A DNA stretch of 64,000 nucleotides, taken from positions 37,165,156-37,229,155 of the forward strand of contig NC_044568.1 of the NCBI RefSeq assembly GCF_007565055.1, written 5' to 3'. The DNA is from Rhinopithecus roxellana (taxonomy: Eukaryota > Chordata > Mammalia > Primates > Cercopithecidae). Positions 22,375 to 32,503 of the stretch are shown here, one piece after another. The notes under the pieces are model-generated. The model was given only the letters and a program-made list of their open reading frames with translations. It made no database searches and was not told the origin of the DNA. Position 1 is the first letter of the stretch, and each line of letters opens with the position of its first letter. The translations under genes and the position numbers were made by a program.

Positions 22375-22829
22375 TGTCAGGCCTCTGAGCCCAAGCGAAG
22401 CCATCACATCCCCTGTGACCTGCACGTATGCATCCAGATGGCCTGAAGCAACTGAAGAACCACAAAATATGACATTCCACCATTGTGATCTGTTCCTGTC
22501 ACACCCTAGCTGATCAATTGACCTTATGACAATACACCCTCCCTGCCCTTGCATAAAGTACTTTGTGATACTCCCTCACCCTTAAGAATGTACTTTGTAA
22601 CATTCTCCCCGCCCTTGAGAATGTACTTTGCGAGATCCCCCCCCTACCCACAAAAAATCGCTCCTAACTCCACCGCCTATCCCAAATCTATAAGAACTAA
22701 TGATAATCCCACCACCCTTTGCTGACTCATTTTTCAGACTCAGCCCGCCTGCACCCAGGTGAAATAAACAGGGTTGTTGCTCACACAAAGCCTGTTTTGT
22801 GGACTCTCATCACATGGATGCACGTGACA
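22375..22829 (+). mobile_element. Solo LTR7 (HERV-H)
   Basis: A 455-bp LTR starting TGTCAGGCCTCTGAGCCCAA and ending GGATGCACGTGACA. GATGGCCTGAAGCAACTGAA (22438), CAGCCCGCCTGCACCCAGGT (22742) and CTCACACAAAGCCTGTTTTG (22780) are diagnostic LTR7 blocks. The middle carries a direct repeat of a GAATGTACTTTG-type unit (22576, 22618). Flanks TAAGT (22370-22374) and GAAGT (22830-22834) give a 5-bp TSD with one mismatch. No internal HERV-H sequence remains, as expected after LTR-LTR recombination. Confidence 0.93.
22684..22768 (+). promoter_or_regulatory. LTR7 core promoter and polyadenylation signal
   Basis: CTATAAGAAC (22687-22696) is the TATA-like box. Downstream are CAGACTCAGCCCGCCTGC (initiation region) and GTGAAATAAACA (22759), which holds AATAAA. 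LTR7 copies drive transcription in pluripotent primate cells; activity of this copy is not shown by sequence. Confidence 0.55.
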
Positions 22830-23088
22830 GAAGTCTATAAGTATATATTCTGAAATGTATTCTCCCAAACCTAAATGTTCTCAATGTGGTCCTAATTTAG
22901 TCGTTTATTAATAAAATAAATTCATATTTGAAATTATCTGTATGTGATTTGAAAGAAAGAAAGGAAGGGTAAATGAAAGGGAGGGAAGAAAGTGTACAAA
23001 GAGTAAGGGTAATGTGTAAGCAGTTTATATGGATTATGAGGACATTTTGACATGTTTGAAATGGTAATTATAGCAAGGCATGCTGTGA
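22830..23088. other. Unique purine-rich spacer
   Basis: A GAAA/GGGA-rich stretch lies at 22951-22995. Nothing else is recognised. Confidence 0.4.
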
Positions 23089-23093
23089 CGGAT

Positions 23094-24139
23094 AGTTTTA
23101 TGTGTCAACTTAACTGTGCCACAGTATGTCCAGACATTTAGTTGAACATTATTCTGGGTGTGTCTGTGAGAGTGTTTCTAGATGAGATTAACATTTGAAT
23201 CTGTAGGCTGTAAAACTGATTACCCCTCTATTGTGAGTGAGCTTCATCCAATCAGCTGAAGACACGAATAGAACAAAAACGCTGACCCATAGGAATAAGG
23301 GAGAATTTCCTTCAGCTTGACTGACTTGAGCTGGGACATTTTTGTTTGTTTTTCCTACCTTTGGATTCATATTGAAACATCTGCTGTTCCTGGGTCTCGA
23401 GCCTGCAGGCCTTAAGACAGAAACGTATTATCAGTTCTCCTGGTTCTCAGCCTTTGGACTCAGGCTAGAACTACAAAGTGTAGTTCTAGCTACAATTTAG
23501 ACTTCGGCTAGAACTACCAGAGGTATAAAGAGGAGCTGGTACCATTCCTTCTGAAACTATTCCAAAAAAGAGAAAAAGAGGGACTCCTCCCTAACTCATT
23601 TTATGAGGCCAGCATCATCCTGATACCAAATCTGGCAAAGACACAACAAAAAAAGAAAATTTCAGTCCAATATCCCAGATGAACATCGATGTGAAAAATC
23701 CTCAATAAAATACTGGCAAATTGAATCCAGCAGCACATCAGAAAGCTTATCCACCACAATCAAGTCAGCTTCATCTCTGGGATGCAAGGCTGGTTCAACA
23801 TACGCAAATCAATAAACATAATCCATCACATAAACAGAACCAATGACAAAAATCATATGATTATCTCAATAGATGCAGAAAAGGCCTTCGATAAAATTCA
23901 ACATCCCTTCATGCTAAAAACTATCAATAAACTAGATATTGATGGAATGTATCTCAAAATAATAAGAGCTATTTATGACAAACCCATAGCCAATATCTTC
24001 TGGTTCTCCAATTTGCTGAACTACAGGTCTTGGGACTTGTTAATCTCCATGATCATGTGAGCCAATTCCTTATAATATACTATATCTATTTCTATCTATT
24101 CTATTGGTTCTATTTCTGTGGAGAACCCTGACCAATACA
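23094..24139 (+). mobile_element. ERVL-type solo LTR (MLT2-like), interrupted by L1
   Basis: Starts TGTGACGGATAGTTTTATGT; GGGTGTGTCTGTGAGAGTGT (23156) and CTGGGTCTCGAGCCTGCAGG (23391) lie before the interruption. CAGGTCTTGGGACTTGTTAA (24025), CCAATTCCTTATAATA (24062) and GGAGAACCCTGACCAATACA (24120) follow it. TSD CATGC (23089-23093) and CATAC (24140-24144), one mismatch. It belongs to the same family as the LTR at 19.5 kb. Confidence 0.8.
23522..24001 (+). pseudogene. Internal L1 ORF2 fragment (reverse-transcriptase palm) inside LTR
   Basis: About 480 bp collinear with L1 ORF2: GAGGAGCTGGTACCATTCCT (23531), TCTCTGGGATGCAAGGCTGG (23774) and AATAGATGCAGAAAAGGCCT (23867). A 92-codon frame from 23782 encodes the stretch around RT motif A (ISIDAEKAFDKI), which holds the first catalytic aspartate. 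The motif with the second aspartate pair lies further on in L1 and is absent. The fragment has neither an L1 3' end nor an A-tail, and both ends are internal to ORF2. Confidence 0.85.
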
Positions 24140-24144
24140 CATAC

Positions 24145-24337
24145 CTATTTAATCCTACGTTTGGTTATATAAAGCATTAGTACCAACAATACAGACTGGT
24201 AAAACTAAACATGCAAATCTCCTGATTTTATAAAGATTGCTTCAACTTATCTCAAGAGCCCAAAGAAAAGATGTATGTACCAATCTAAAGTTCTCCTTTG
24301 TTCTCTCTCCCTGTCTATCTCCTGCTTCTCTCATTAA
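24145..24337. other. Unique spacer
   Basis: No feature recognised. Confidence 0.4.
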
Positions 24338-24465
24338 CACACATGCACACATACACACACAGCAACTACCCTGTCACCTATACACACACACATATTCATA
24401 CACATACAGAATAATAAAGTATGGTCATTTATTTTTTCATATGCTACTTTTGGCCAAATCATTGC

Positions 24466-24501
<36 letters not shown>
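24338..24501. repeat. (CA)n repeats
   Basis: Interrupted CA repeats at about 24338-24410 and a purer run at 24470-24498. The 146-codon plus frame 24237-24677, rich in Thr/His, is a CA-repeat translation, not a gene. Confidence 0.9.
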
Positions 24502-24503
<2 letters not shown>

Positions 24504-24606
24504 TATTTGAGCATGAAAATATTGTATTGTTCTCTTATGGTTGTGATTCAAAATCCTTTGAAGCAAAGATCTAATTTACTACTTCCTTCTGGTTTAAAAA
24601 TGTTAA

Positions 24607-25012
24607 CAGATGCTTGTCTTAGTTCATTTTGTGCTGCTATAATCGTTATGTCAGAGACCGTATTTTATAAGGAATAGAGATTTCCTATGGTTTTCGAGAT
24701 TGGCAAGTCCAAGATTGAAGTGTCCATATCTGGCAAGGGCCTCTTGTCACATCATCCCATGGTGGAAGGCAGAGGAGCAAGAAAGAGCTTGAGGGAGACA
24801 GAGGGAAGATGGCCAATCTCATTCCTTTCATCAAGAACTCACTCCCATGATAACTAAACTACTCCTTTGTCAACAGCATGAATCCACACATGAGGGACCG
24901 AGCCCTCATGAGTTAATCAACTCTTAAAAGCCTTGCTTCTTAACACAGTTGCATTGGGGATTAAGTCTCCAGCATAAACATTGGGGGACACATTTAAATT
25001 ATAGCATTGTTA
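24607..25012 (-). mobile_element. MaLR LTR (MLT1/MST-like)
   Basis: Reverse LTR: TTAGTTCATTTTGTGCTGCT, CAAGTCCAAGATTGAAGTGT, CATCCCATGGTGGAAGGCAG (24754), CTCATGAGTTAATCAACTCT and TTGGGGGACACATTTAAATT. The gene-like frame ending at 24677 merely enters it. Confidence 0.7.
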
Positions 25013-25173
25013 AGAGAGCACACATCTGATTTTAATTCATTGTTCAGCATATAATTTCATGTTGGCCATACATATACAATGTTGGTTCTGTGTCTATATG
25101 GATTTTCTTACATATTTATTTCCTCTGAATCTGAATATCCTGAAACATACGCAGTTGAGATACATTTTATATA

Positions 25174-26684
25174 TTAGAGCAAGATGGCCAGTTAGATGCA
25201 GCCAGGTGGAATAGCTCCCACTCAGGGACCCAGACAGCTGGCATGCCTCTAACAGAGCTTCAGAGGGAAGGCACTGAGACTGGATGGAAGGAAGCTGGGG
25301 TGAAGGGGAAGGAAGCTGGGAACGCTGCATGGGGCTACCACGCACTAGAACTCTTTTCTGACCCCCAGTGGCTCTGGAGGAACAGGAGAGTTGAACTGGC
25401 AATGAGCAACCCACTCTTGCCATGGGCCTGTGGAACCCTGGCAGGTGGAGACCCCTCCACTACTGCAGTCACTTCAGTTGACAGGAAAAGCTGCTTAGAG
25501 AAGTGGTGGGGACAGCAAGCCAGCTGGTGTGTGGCCCAGAGGATTTGGTGTGCAGGAGTGTCTGTAGTGGGGCACGGCCAGGGGAGCTCATTTCCCTAGG
25601 ATCAGCTTGCTCCTCTCCCATAGGAGACTTTAGACCTAGGGGAACGATCAGACCTGAACTGTGCAGGGTGGTCTTGCCCATCAGACAAAGCCAGTTTGAC
25701 CTGAGCACCCCTTGGTCTGGTGGCCCCTATGGCCATGCACCAGCCCACACACTCCCTTCCCATACTGCAGCTTCCCCTAGGACCGCGGCAACTCCCCACA
25801 AAGCTTTGCTAGCACATGTCTGGGTGAGTGGGTTTTTCTTTTCTTGCCCTTCCAGTGTGTGTGTGGTAGTACAGTCCACTCCATGCTACTGCTGGCCAAA
25901 CACCATTGCAGACAGAGCCTTGGTCGGCACAGAGTCAGCCAGCTGCACCCCTACAAGTGCCTCACCTTTGTACTAACACTGTGCAGAGAACATATTCCCC
26001 TCCCTGAGTGACCACTCCTACATGTGGGGCACAGAGAAGGCACCCAGACCTGTGCCCATCAGTGTCCTGCCCCAGAGTCAACAAGACCTCCAGTGTGACC
26101 ATGCATACAGTCACCAGCAGGGGCCCTCCACATGTCCCCAGGTGTGTTGCCTCTGGCACTATGATGAATGCCCACAGGGAGGCAGGGACCCCAGCACCCG
26201 TTAACACTCTGCTGCAGCTGTCGCTATGAAGACAGATCCTGCTGTCACCACATTACTAAGCACTTTGAATGACACCACCCATTGGAGTGTGGTGATCAGT
26301 GGTCCAGGAGCACCTTGGCTCCCCCAATGCAATGGAGTCCTAAACTCAAGGAGTCAGAGAACAAAGTAGGGCCCAACATAAATCCCCTAGAGTTAGAGCA
26401 TGCATCTAGGAGTCAGAAGCTGAGTGTTGGCCCCCTAAAATCTTCCATAAATGAAGCCAGTTGGCTGAATCCACCTTATGCCACAATCAAACCCTCAAGG
26501 TAATCAAAGAGGATAAAAGAAAAAACAATCCAAAGGTCAGCAACCTCAACAATTGAAAGTAAATAAACCCACAAAGATGAGAAAGTGCGAGATTCAGACA
26601 AGCTGACAACTCAAAAAGCTACAGTTCCTTTTTTCCCCCAAATGACCACATCACCTCTCCAGCAAGGGTTCTGAACTGGGTTGA
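25174..26684 (+). promoter_or_regulatory. L1 5' UTR / internal promoter
   Basis: About 1.5 kb, clearly richer in G+C than its surroundings, with the YY1-type site near its first bases. Plus frames of 118 (25243-25599) and 157 codons (25503-25976) and a minus frame of 109 codons (25094-25423) are open here. The UTR is not known to encode protein on the sense strand in this family. The antisense frame runs across the L1 5' border into flanking DNA. Confidence 0.75.
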
Positions 26685-27427
26685 GATGGCTGAAATGACA
26701 GAAATATAATTCAGAATATGGATAGGAATGAAGATTATTCAGCTACAGGAGTATGTTGAAACCCAATCCAAGGAAGCTAAAAGTCATGATAAAATAATAC
26801 AGGAGCTGACAGACAAAATAGCAACTATGGTAAAGAATGTAACCATCCTGACAGAGCTGAAAAACATACTACAAGAATTTCATAATGCAATAATCACAAA
26901 TATAAGTAGCAGAATAGACTAAGTGGCAGAGAGATTCTCAGAGCTTGAAGATGGCTTTCTGAAATAAGACAGACATAATAGAGAAAAAAAGAATAAAAAG
27001 GAATGAACAAAACCTCTGAGAAATATGGGATTATTTAAAGAGACCAAATCTACCACTCGTTGGTGTCCCTGAAAGAAATAGGGAGAATGGAACCAACTTG
27101 GAAAACATATTTCAGGATATCACCCACGAGAACTTCCCCAAGCTTGGTGGAGAGGCCAACATTTAAATTCAGGGAAATGCAGAGAACTCTAGTAAGATAC
27201 TTCACAAGAAGATCATCACCAAGACACATAATCATCAGATTTCCCAAGGAGATGAAAGAAAAGAGTGTTAAGGCAGCTAGAGAGAAAAGTCAGGTCACCC
27301 ACAAAGGGAAGCCCATCAGACTAACAGTGGAACTCTCAGAAGAAACCTATAAGCCAGAAGAGACTGGGGACCAATATTCAACATTCTTTAAGGAAAGAAA
27401 TTCTAACCCAGAATTTCATATCTGGTA
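26685..27427 (+). pseudogene. L1 ORF1 pseudogene (ORF1p, RNA-binding chaperone)
   Basis: ORF1p normally forms trimers that coat L1 RNA. A 64-codon frame (26728-26922) carries the heptad-rich coiled-coil part and ends at a stop in place of a sense codon. A second frame (27060-27428) carries the C-terminal RNA-binding half, with a basic run around ARFTRRSSPRHIIIRF-like residues and AREKSQVTHKGKPIRL near 27277-27325. The two halves are joined only through stops and frame changes near 26920-27060, so no full ORF1p could be made. Confidence 0.88.
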
Positions 27428-27652
27428 AAACTAAGCTTCATAAGCAAAAGAGAAATAAGATCCTTTTCAGACAAACAAATGCTGAGGGAATGTGTTACAA
27501 CCAGACCTGTCTTACAAGAGCTCCTGATGAAGTGCTAAATATGGAAAGGAAAGACCATTTCCAGCCACTACCAAAACACGCAGTCACACAGACCAGTGAC
27601 ACTATGAAGCAAGCACATAAACAAGTCTTCAAAATAACCAGCTAGCATCATG

Positions 27653-30600
27653 ATGACAGGATCAAATCTACACATAACTCTACTAACCTTGAATATAAAT
27701 GGGCTTAATGTCCCAGTTAAGAGACACAGAGTGGCAAGCTGGATAAAGAAGCAAGACCCAAGGGTGTGCTGTCTTTAAGAGATGCATCTCACATGCAGTG
27801 ACACACATAGACTCAAAATAAAGGGAGGGAGAAAAATCTACCAAGCAAATGGAAAACAGAAAAAGCAGGGATTCTAATCCAAGTTTCAGAGAAAACAGAC
27901 TTTAAACGAACAACAATCAAAAAAGACGAAGAAGGGCATTACATAATGGTAAAGCATTCAATTCAACAAGAAGATCTAACTATTTTAAATACATATGCAC
28001 CCAACACAGGAGCACCCAGATTCATAAAGCAAGTTCTTGGAGACCTACTAAGAGACTTAAACTCCCACACAATAGCGGTGGAAGACTTTAACACCCTGAT
28101 TGACAATATTAGACAGTTCATTGAGACAGAAAATTAACAAAGATATTCAGGACCTAAATTCAGCACTGAATCAAATGGACCTGATAGAAAGCCACAGAAC
28201 TTACCACCCAAAAACAGCAGAATATACATTCTTCTCATCACCATATGGCACATACTATAAACTCAATAACATAATTAGCAAATGCAAAAGAACTGAAATC
28301 ATAACAATCTCTCAGACCATAGCACAACAGAATTAGAAATCAAAACTAAGAAATTGACTCAAAACCATATAATTACATGAAAAGTGAATAACCTGTTCCT
28401 GAATGACTTTTGGGTAAATAATGAAATTAAGGCAGAAGTCAAGAAATCCTTTGAAACTAATGGGAACAAAGGTAAAACATATGAGAATCTCCAGGACACA
28501 ACTAATGCAGAGTTAAGAGGGAAATTTATAGCACTAAATGCCCATCTCAAAAAGTTAGAAAGCTCTCAAGTTAACAACCTAACATCACAACTAAAAGAAC
28601 TAGACAACCAAGAGCAAACAAGTAGCTAACAGAAGACAATAAACAACCTAAATCAGAGGTGAACTGAAGGAGAATGAGGCACAAGAAACCATTTAAAAGT
28701 TTAACAAGTCCAGAGCTGGCTTTTTCAAAAAAGTAATAAGATAGACTGCTAGTGAGACTAATAAAGAAGAAAAGAGAGAAGATTCAATAAGCACAATCAG
28801 AAATAACAATGGGAATATTACCACTGACTTCAAAGAAAAACAAACAACCATTAGATAATATTATGAACACCCTATACACATATACTAGAAAATCTAGAAG
28901 TAATTAAAACATGTCTGGACATATATACCTTCCCAAGACCGAACTAGGAAGAAATTGAATCCTTGAACAGACAAATAATGAGATCTGAAATTGAGTTTGT
29001 AATAAATAGTCTACCAACCAAAAAAGCCAGGACCAGATGTATTCACAGCTGAATTCCAGCAGATGTACAAAGATGAGCTGGTATCATTTCTGCTGAAACT
29101 ATTCCAGAAAATTGAGAAGAAGTAACTCCTCCCCAACTCAATCTATCATCCTGATACTAAAGCTTGGCAGAGCCACAGCAACAACAAAAAACATCAGGAC
29201 AATGTCCTTAATGAACACTGATGCAAAAATCCTCAACAAAATACTGGCATACAGAAACCAGTGGCACATTAAAACCTTATCCCCCATGATCAAGTAGGTT
29301 TTATCCCTGGGATGCAAGGTTGGTTCAACATATGCCAATCAAAAATCAATCAATTATTCATCACATAAACAGAACTAAAGACAAAAACCACATGATCCTC
29401 TCAATAGATGCAGAAAAGGTTTTTTGATAAAATTGAATACCACATCATGTTAAAACAAAAACTCTCAAGAAACTAAGCATTGAAGGAACATACCTCAAAA
29501 TTATAAGTGCCACCTATGACAAATCCAAAGCCAACATCACACTAAATGGGTGAAATCTGGAAGCATTCTTCTTGAAAACCAGCAAAATACATGGCTATGC
29601 TCTCTCATCACTCATACTTAACATAGTATTGGAAATCCTGGCCAGGGCAATCAGGCAAGAGAAAGAAATAAAGGGCATTAAAATAGGAAGAGAGGAAGTC
29701 AACCTCTCCCTGCTTGCAGATGACATGATCCTCTATCTAGAAAATCCCCTATTCTCAGCTCAAAAGTTCCTTAAGCTGATAAACAACTTTAGCAATGTCT
29801 CAAGATACAAAAATCAATGTACAAAAATCACTGGTATTCCTATACACCAACAATAGTTCATCTAAGAACGAAATCAAGAATGCAATCCCATTCAGAATTG
29901 CCACACACAAAAATAAAACACCTAGGAATACAGTGAACCAGGGAGGCGAAAGATCTCTACAAATAGAGCTGAAAACGCTTCAGAGAAATCAGAGATGACA
30001 CAGACAAATGGAAAAATATTTCATGCTCATGGACAGGAAGAATTAATATTGCTAAAATGGCCACACTGCCCAAAACATATTGAATAGATTCAATGCTATT
30101 CCTATCAAACTACCATTTACATTCTTCCCAGAACTAGAAAAAAAAACTATTTTAAAATTCATATGAAACAAAACAAGAGCTCGAATAATTAAGGCAATCT
30201 TAAGCAAAAAGAACAAAGCTGGAGGCATAACACTGCTTGACTTCAAATGATACTACAGGGCTACAGTAACCAAAACAGCTTGCTATTGGTACGAAAACGG
30301 ATACATAGACCAACATAAAATAATAGAGGACTCAGTAATAAAGCTGCATATCTACAACTATCTGATGTTGACAAACCTGACAAAACCAAGCAATGGGGAA
30401 AAGATTCTCTATTCAATAAATGGTGCTGGGATAACTGGCTAACCATACGCAGAAGATTAAAACTGGACCCCTTCCTTATACCATATAAAAAATCAACTCA
30501 AAATGGATTAAAGACTTAAATGTAAAACCCCAAACCATAAAAACCCCAGAAGGCAACCTAGGCAATATCATTCTACACATAAGAACAAGCAAAGGAAGAA

Positions 30601-31431
30601 GAAGACACCAAAAGCAACAAATGCAGAAATTGTCAAATGGAATCTTATTAAACAAAAGGGCTTCTGCACAGCAAAGGAATCTATCAACAGAGTGAACAGA
30701 CAACCTACAGAATAAGAGAAAATTTTTGCAAACTATGCATCTTGCAAAGTTCCAATATCCAGCGTCTATAAGGAACTTAACAAATTCACAAACAAAAAAT
30801 GAACAACCCCATTAAAAAATTGGGCAAAGGGCATAAACAGACACTTTTCAAAAGAAGACCTACATGTAGCCAACAATCATGCAAAAAAAAAAGGCTCAAC
30901 ATCACTGATTATTAAAGAAATGCAAATCAAAACCACAATGAGATACCATCTCACAGCAGTCAGAATGGCTATTCAAAAAAAATAACAGATGCTGGCAAGG
31001 TTGCAGAGAAAAAGGAACGCATACACTGTTGGTGGGAGTGTAAATTCGTTCAACTATTGTAGAAGACAGTGTGACGATTCCTCAAAGACATGAAAACAGA
31101 AATACCATTTGACTCAGAAATCCCATTAAAGATAATATACTAAAAAAAATGTACCTCATTCTATTATAAAGACACATGCAGGCATGCATCTGTTCATTGC
31201 AGCACTGTTCACAATAGCAAAAACATGGAATCAAACCAAATGCCCTTCAATGGCAAACTGAAAAAAGGAAATGTGGTACACATACACCATTAAATACTAC
31301 GCAGCCATAAAAAGAATGAGATCATGTCCTGTGCAGGCACATGGGTGAAGCTGGAAGCCACTACTCTTAGCAAACTAATGCAGGAACAGAAAACCAAATA
31401 CCATATGTTCTTACTTATAAGTGGGGGCTAA
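27653..31431 (+). pseudogene. L1 ORF2 pseudogene (endonuclease, reverse transcriptase)
   Basis: ORF2p supplies the APE-type endonuclease that nicks target DNA and the reverse transcriptase that copies L1 RNA. The start is the ATG of MTGSN-like residues at 27653. Endonuclease remnants run to about 28360 (LTILNTYAPNTGAP near 27966). RT remnants include LNKILAYRNQWH near 29232 and the palm motif at about 29703, where LLADDMILYL replaces the usual FADD (the phenylalanine is changed to leucine, both aspartates kept). C-terminal ORF2 landmarks continue to the stop near 31431. At least a dozen stops or frame changes separate the open pieces (28100, 28384, 29112, 29572 and others). Confidence 0.9.
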
Positions 31432-31645
31432 ATGATAAGAACACATGGACACAAAGAGGGGAACAATGAAGGCAGGGGTCTGTTGTGGGGTGGAGGGTGA
31501 AAGGAGGGAGAGGATCAGGAAAAATAATTAATGGGTACTAGGCTTAATACCTGGGTGATGAAATAATCTGTACAACAATCCCCCATGACACAAGTTTACC
31601 TATATAACAAACCTGCACTTATACCTCTGAACTTAAAAAAACAGT

Positions 31646-31809
31646 TAATAAAATAAAACATATGTACTTTAATAATTGTAGTGATATATTTTACCAAAAT
31701 TATTAATATTTCATTTAAAATTAATTTTAAAAGATACAGCTTTGGACGATTTTACACCAGCCTTTCACACATTCTGCCTTAGTATCACACTCTTGGAAGT
31801 TCTGATGAC
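31646..31809. other. Unique AT-rich spacer
   Basis: No feature recognised. Confidence 0.4.
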
Positions 31810-31825
31810 AATAACGATACATTTA

Positions 31826-32138
31826 ATTTTTTTTTTTTTTTTTTTTTTTTTTTTGCGACGGAGTCTCGCGCTGTGGCCCAGGCTGGAGTGCAGTGGCCGG
31901 ATCTCAGCTCACTACAAGCTCCGCCTCCCACGTTTACGCCATTCTGCTGCCTCAGCCTCCCGAGTAGCTGGGACTACAGGCCCCCGCAACCTCGCTCGGC
32001 TAGTTTTTTGTATTTTTTTAGTAGAGACGGGGTTTCACCGTGTTAGCCAGGATGGTCTCGATCTCCTGACCTCGTGATCCGCCCGTCTCGGCCTCCCAAA
32101 GTGCTGGGATTACAGGCTTGAGCCACCGTGCCCGGCCC
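31826..32138 (-). mobile_element. AluY, Old World monkey type, full length
   Basis: T-run 31828-31854, GCGACGGAGTCTCGCGCTGT, GGCCGGATCTCAGCTCACTA, CGTTTACGCCATTCTGCTGC and ACAGGCTTGAGCCACCGTGC. The TSD AATAACGATACATTTA (31810-31825) and AATAATGATACATTTA (32139-32154) has one mismatch. Low divergence implies a recent insertion. Confidence 0.96.
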
Positions 32139-32187
32139 AATAATGATACATTTAAATGATTTTCTGTATTATGAAAACACATAAGAC

Positions 32188-32493
32188 TTTTTTTTTTTTT
32201 TTTTTTTTTGAGACTGGAGTCTCGCTCTGTCGCCCGGGCTGGAGTGCTGTGGCCGGATCTCAGCTCACTGCAAGCTCCGCCTCCCGGGTTTACCGCCATT
32301 CTCCTGCCTCAGCCTCCCGAGTAGCTGGGACTACAGGCGCCCGCCACCTCGCCCGGCTAGTTTTTTCTATTTTTTAGTAGAGACGGGGTTTCACAGTGTT
32401 AGCCAGGATGGTCTCGATCTCCTGACCTCGTGTTCCACCCGTCTCGGCCTCCCAAAGTGCTGGGATTACAGGCTTGAGCCACCGCGCCCGGCC
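32188..32493 (-). mobile_element. AluY, Old World monkey type, full length
   Basis: Second young Alu only 50 bp after the first and in the same orientation. TSD CACATAAGAC at 32178-32187 and 32494-32503 (exact). It has the same lineage-typical variants as its neighbour plus private changes (TGGAGTGCTGTGGCC; an extra C in GTTTACCGCC). Frames of 60-90 codons over this pair are Alu translations. Confidence 0.96.
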
Positions 32494-32503
32494 CACATAA
32501 GAC

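Larger units (their letters stand above)
25174..31645 (+). mobile_element. Full-length decayed L1 (L1PB or older L1PA)
   Basis: A LINE-1 copy of about 6.5 kb. It has a 5' UTR with a YY1-type AAGATGGCC at 25181-25189, ORF1 (26685-27427), a short inter-ORF segment, ORF2 (27653-31431), a G-rich polypurine stretch at about 31475-31520 and a 3' UTR with AATACCTGGGTGATGAAATA (31548). It ends in an A-rich tail (31634-31645). Many stops and small indels break both ORFs, so it cannot move. No clear TSD was found. Reading L1 as a transcript of its own promoter, the 5' end looks complete. Confidence 0.93.

Noticed and set aside
19525..24139. A single provirus with the two MLT2-like LTRs as its ends
   Set aside because: Each LTR has its own flanking duplication and the DNA between contains an Alu, a solo LTR7, MIR and L1 pieces but no retroviral genes.
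24237..24677. 146-codon frame with a Thr/His-rich region
   Set aside because: It is largely a CA-repeat translation, followed by an LTR.
25243..26229. Series of 60-157-codon frames with proline/serine-rich composition, possible gene
   Set aside because: The sequence is the G+C-richer L1 5' UTR, which is open by composition and not known to code on the sense strand.
25158..31695. GATACATTTTA (25158 area) and GATATATTTTA (31683 area) as TSDs of the full-length L1
   Set aside because: They do not abut the L1 ends and the match is imperfect in AT-rich sequence, so it is not convincing.
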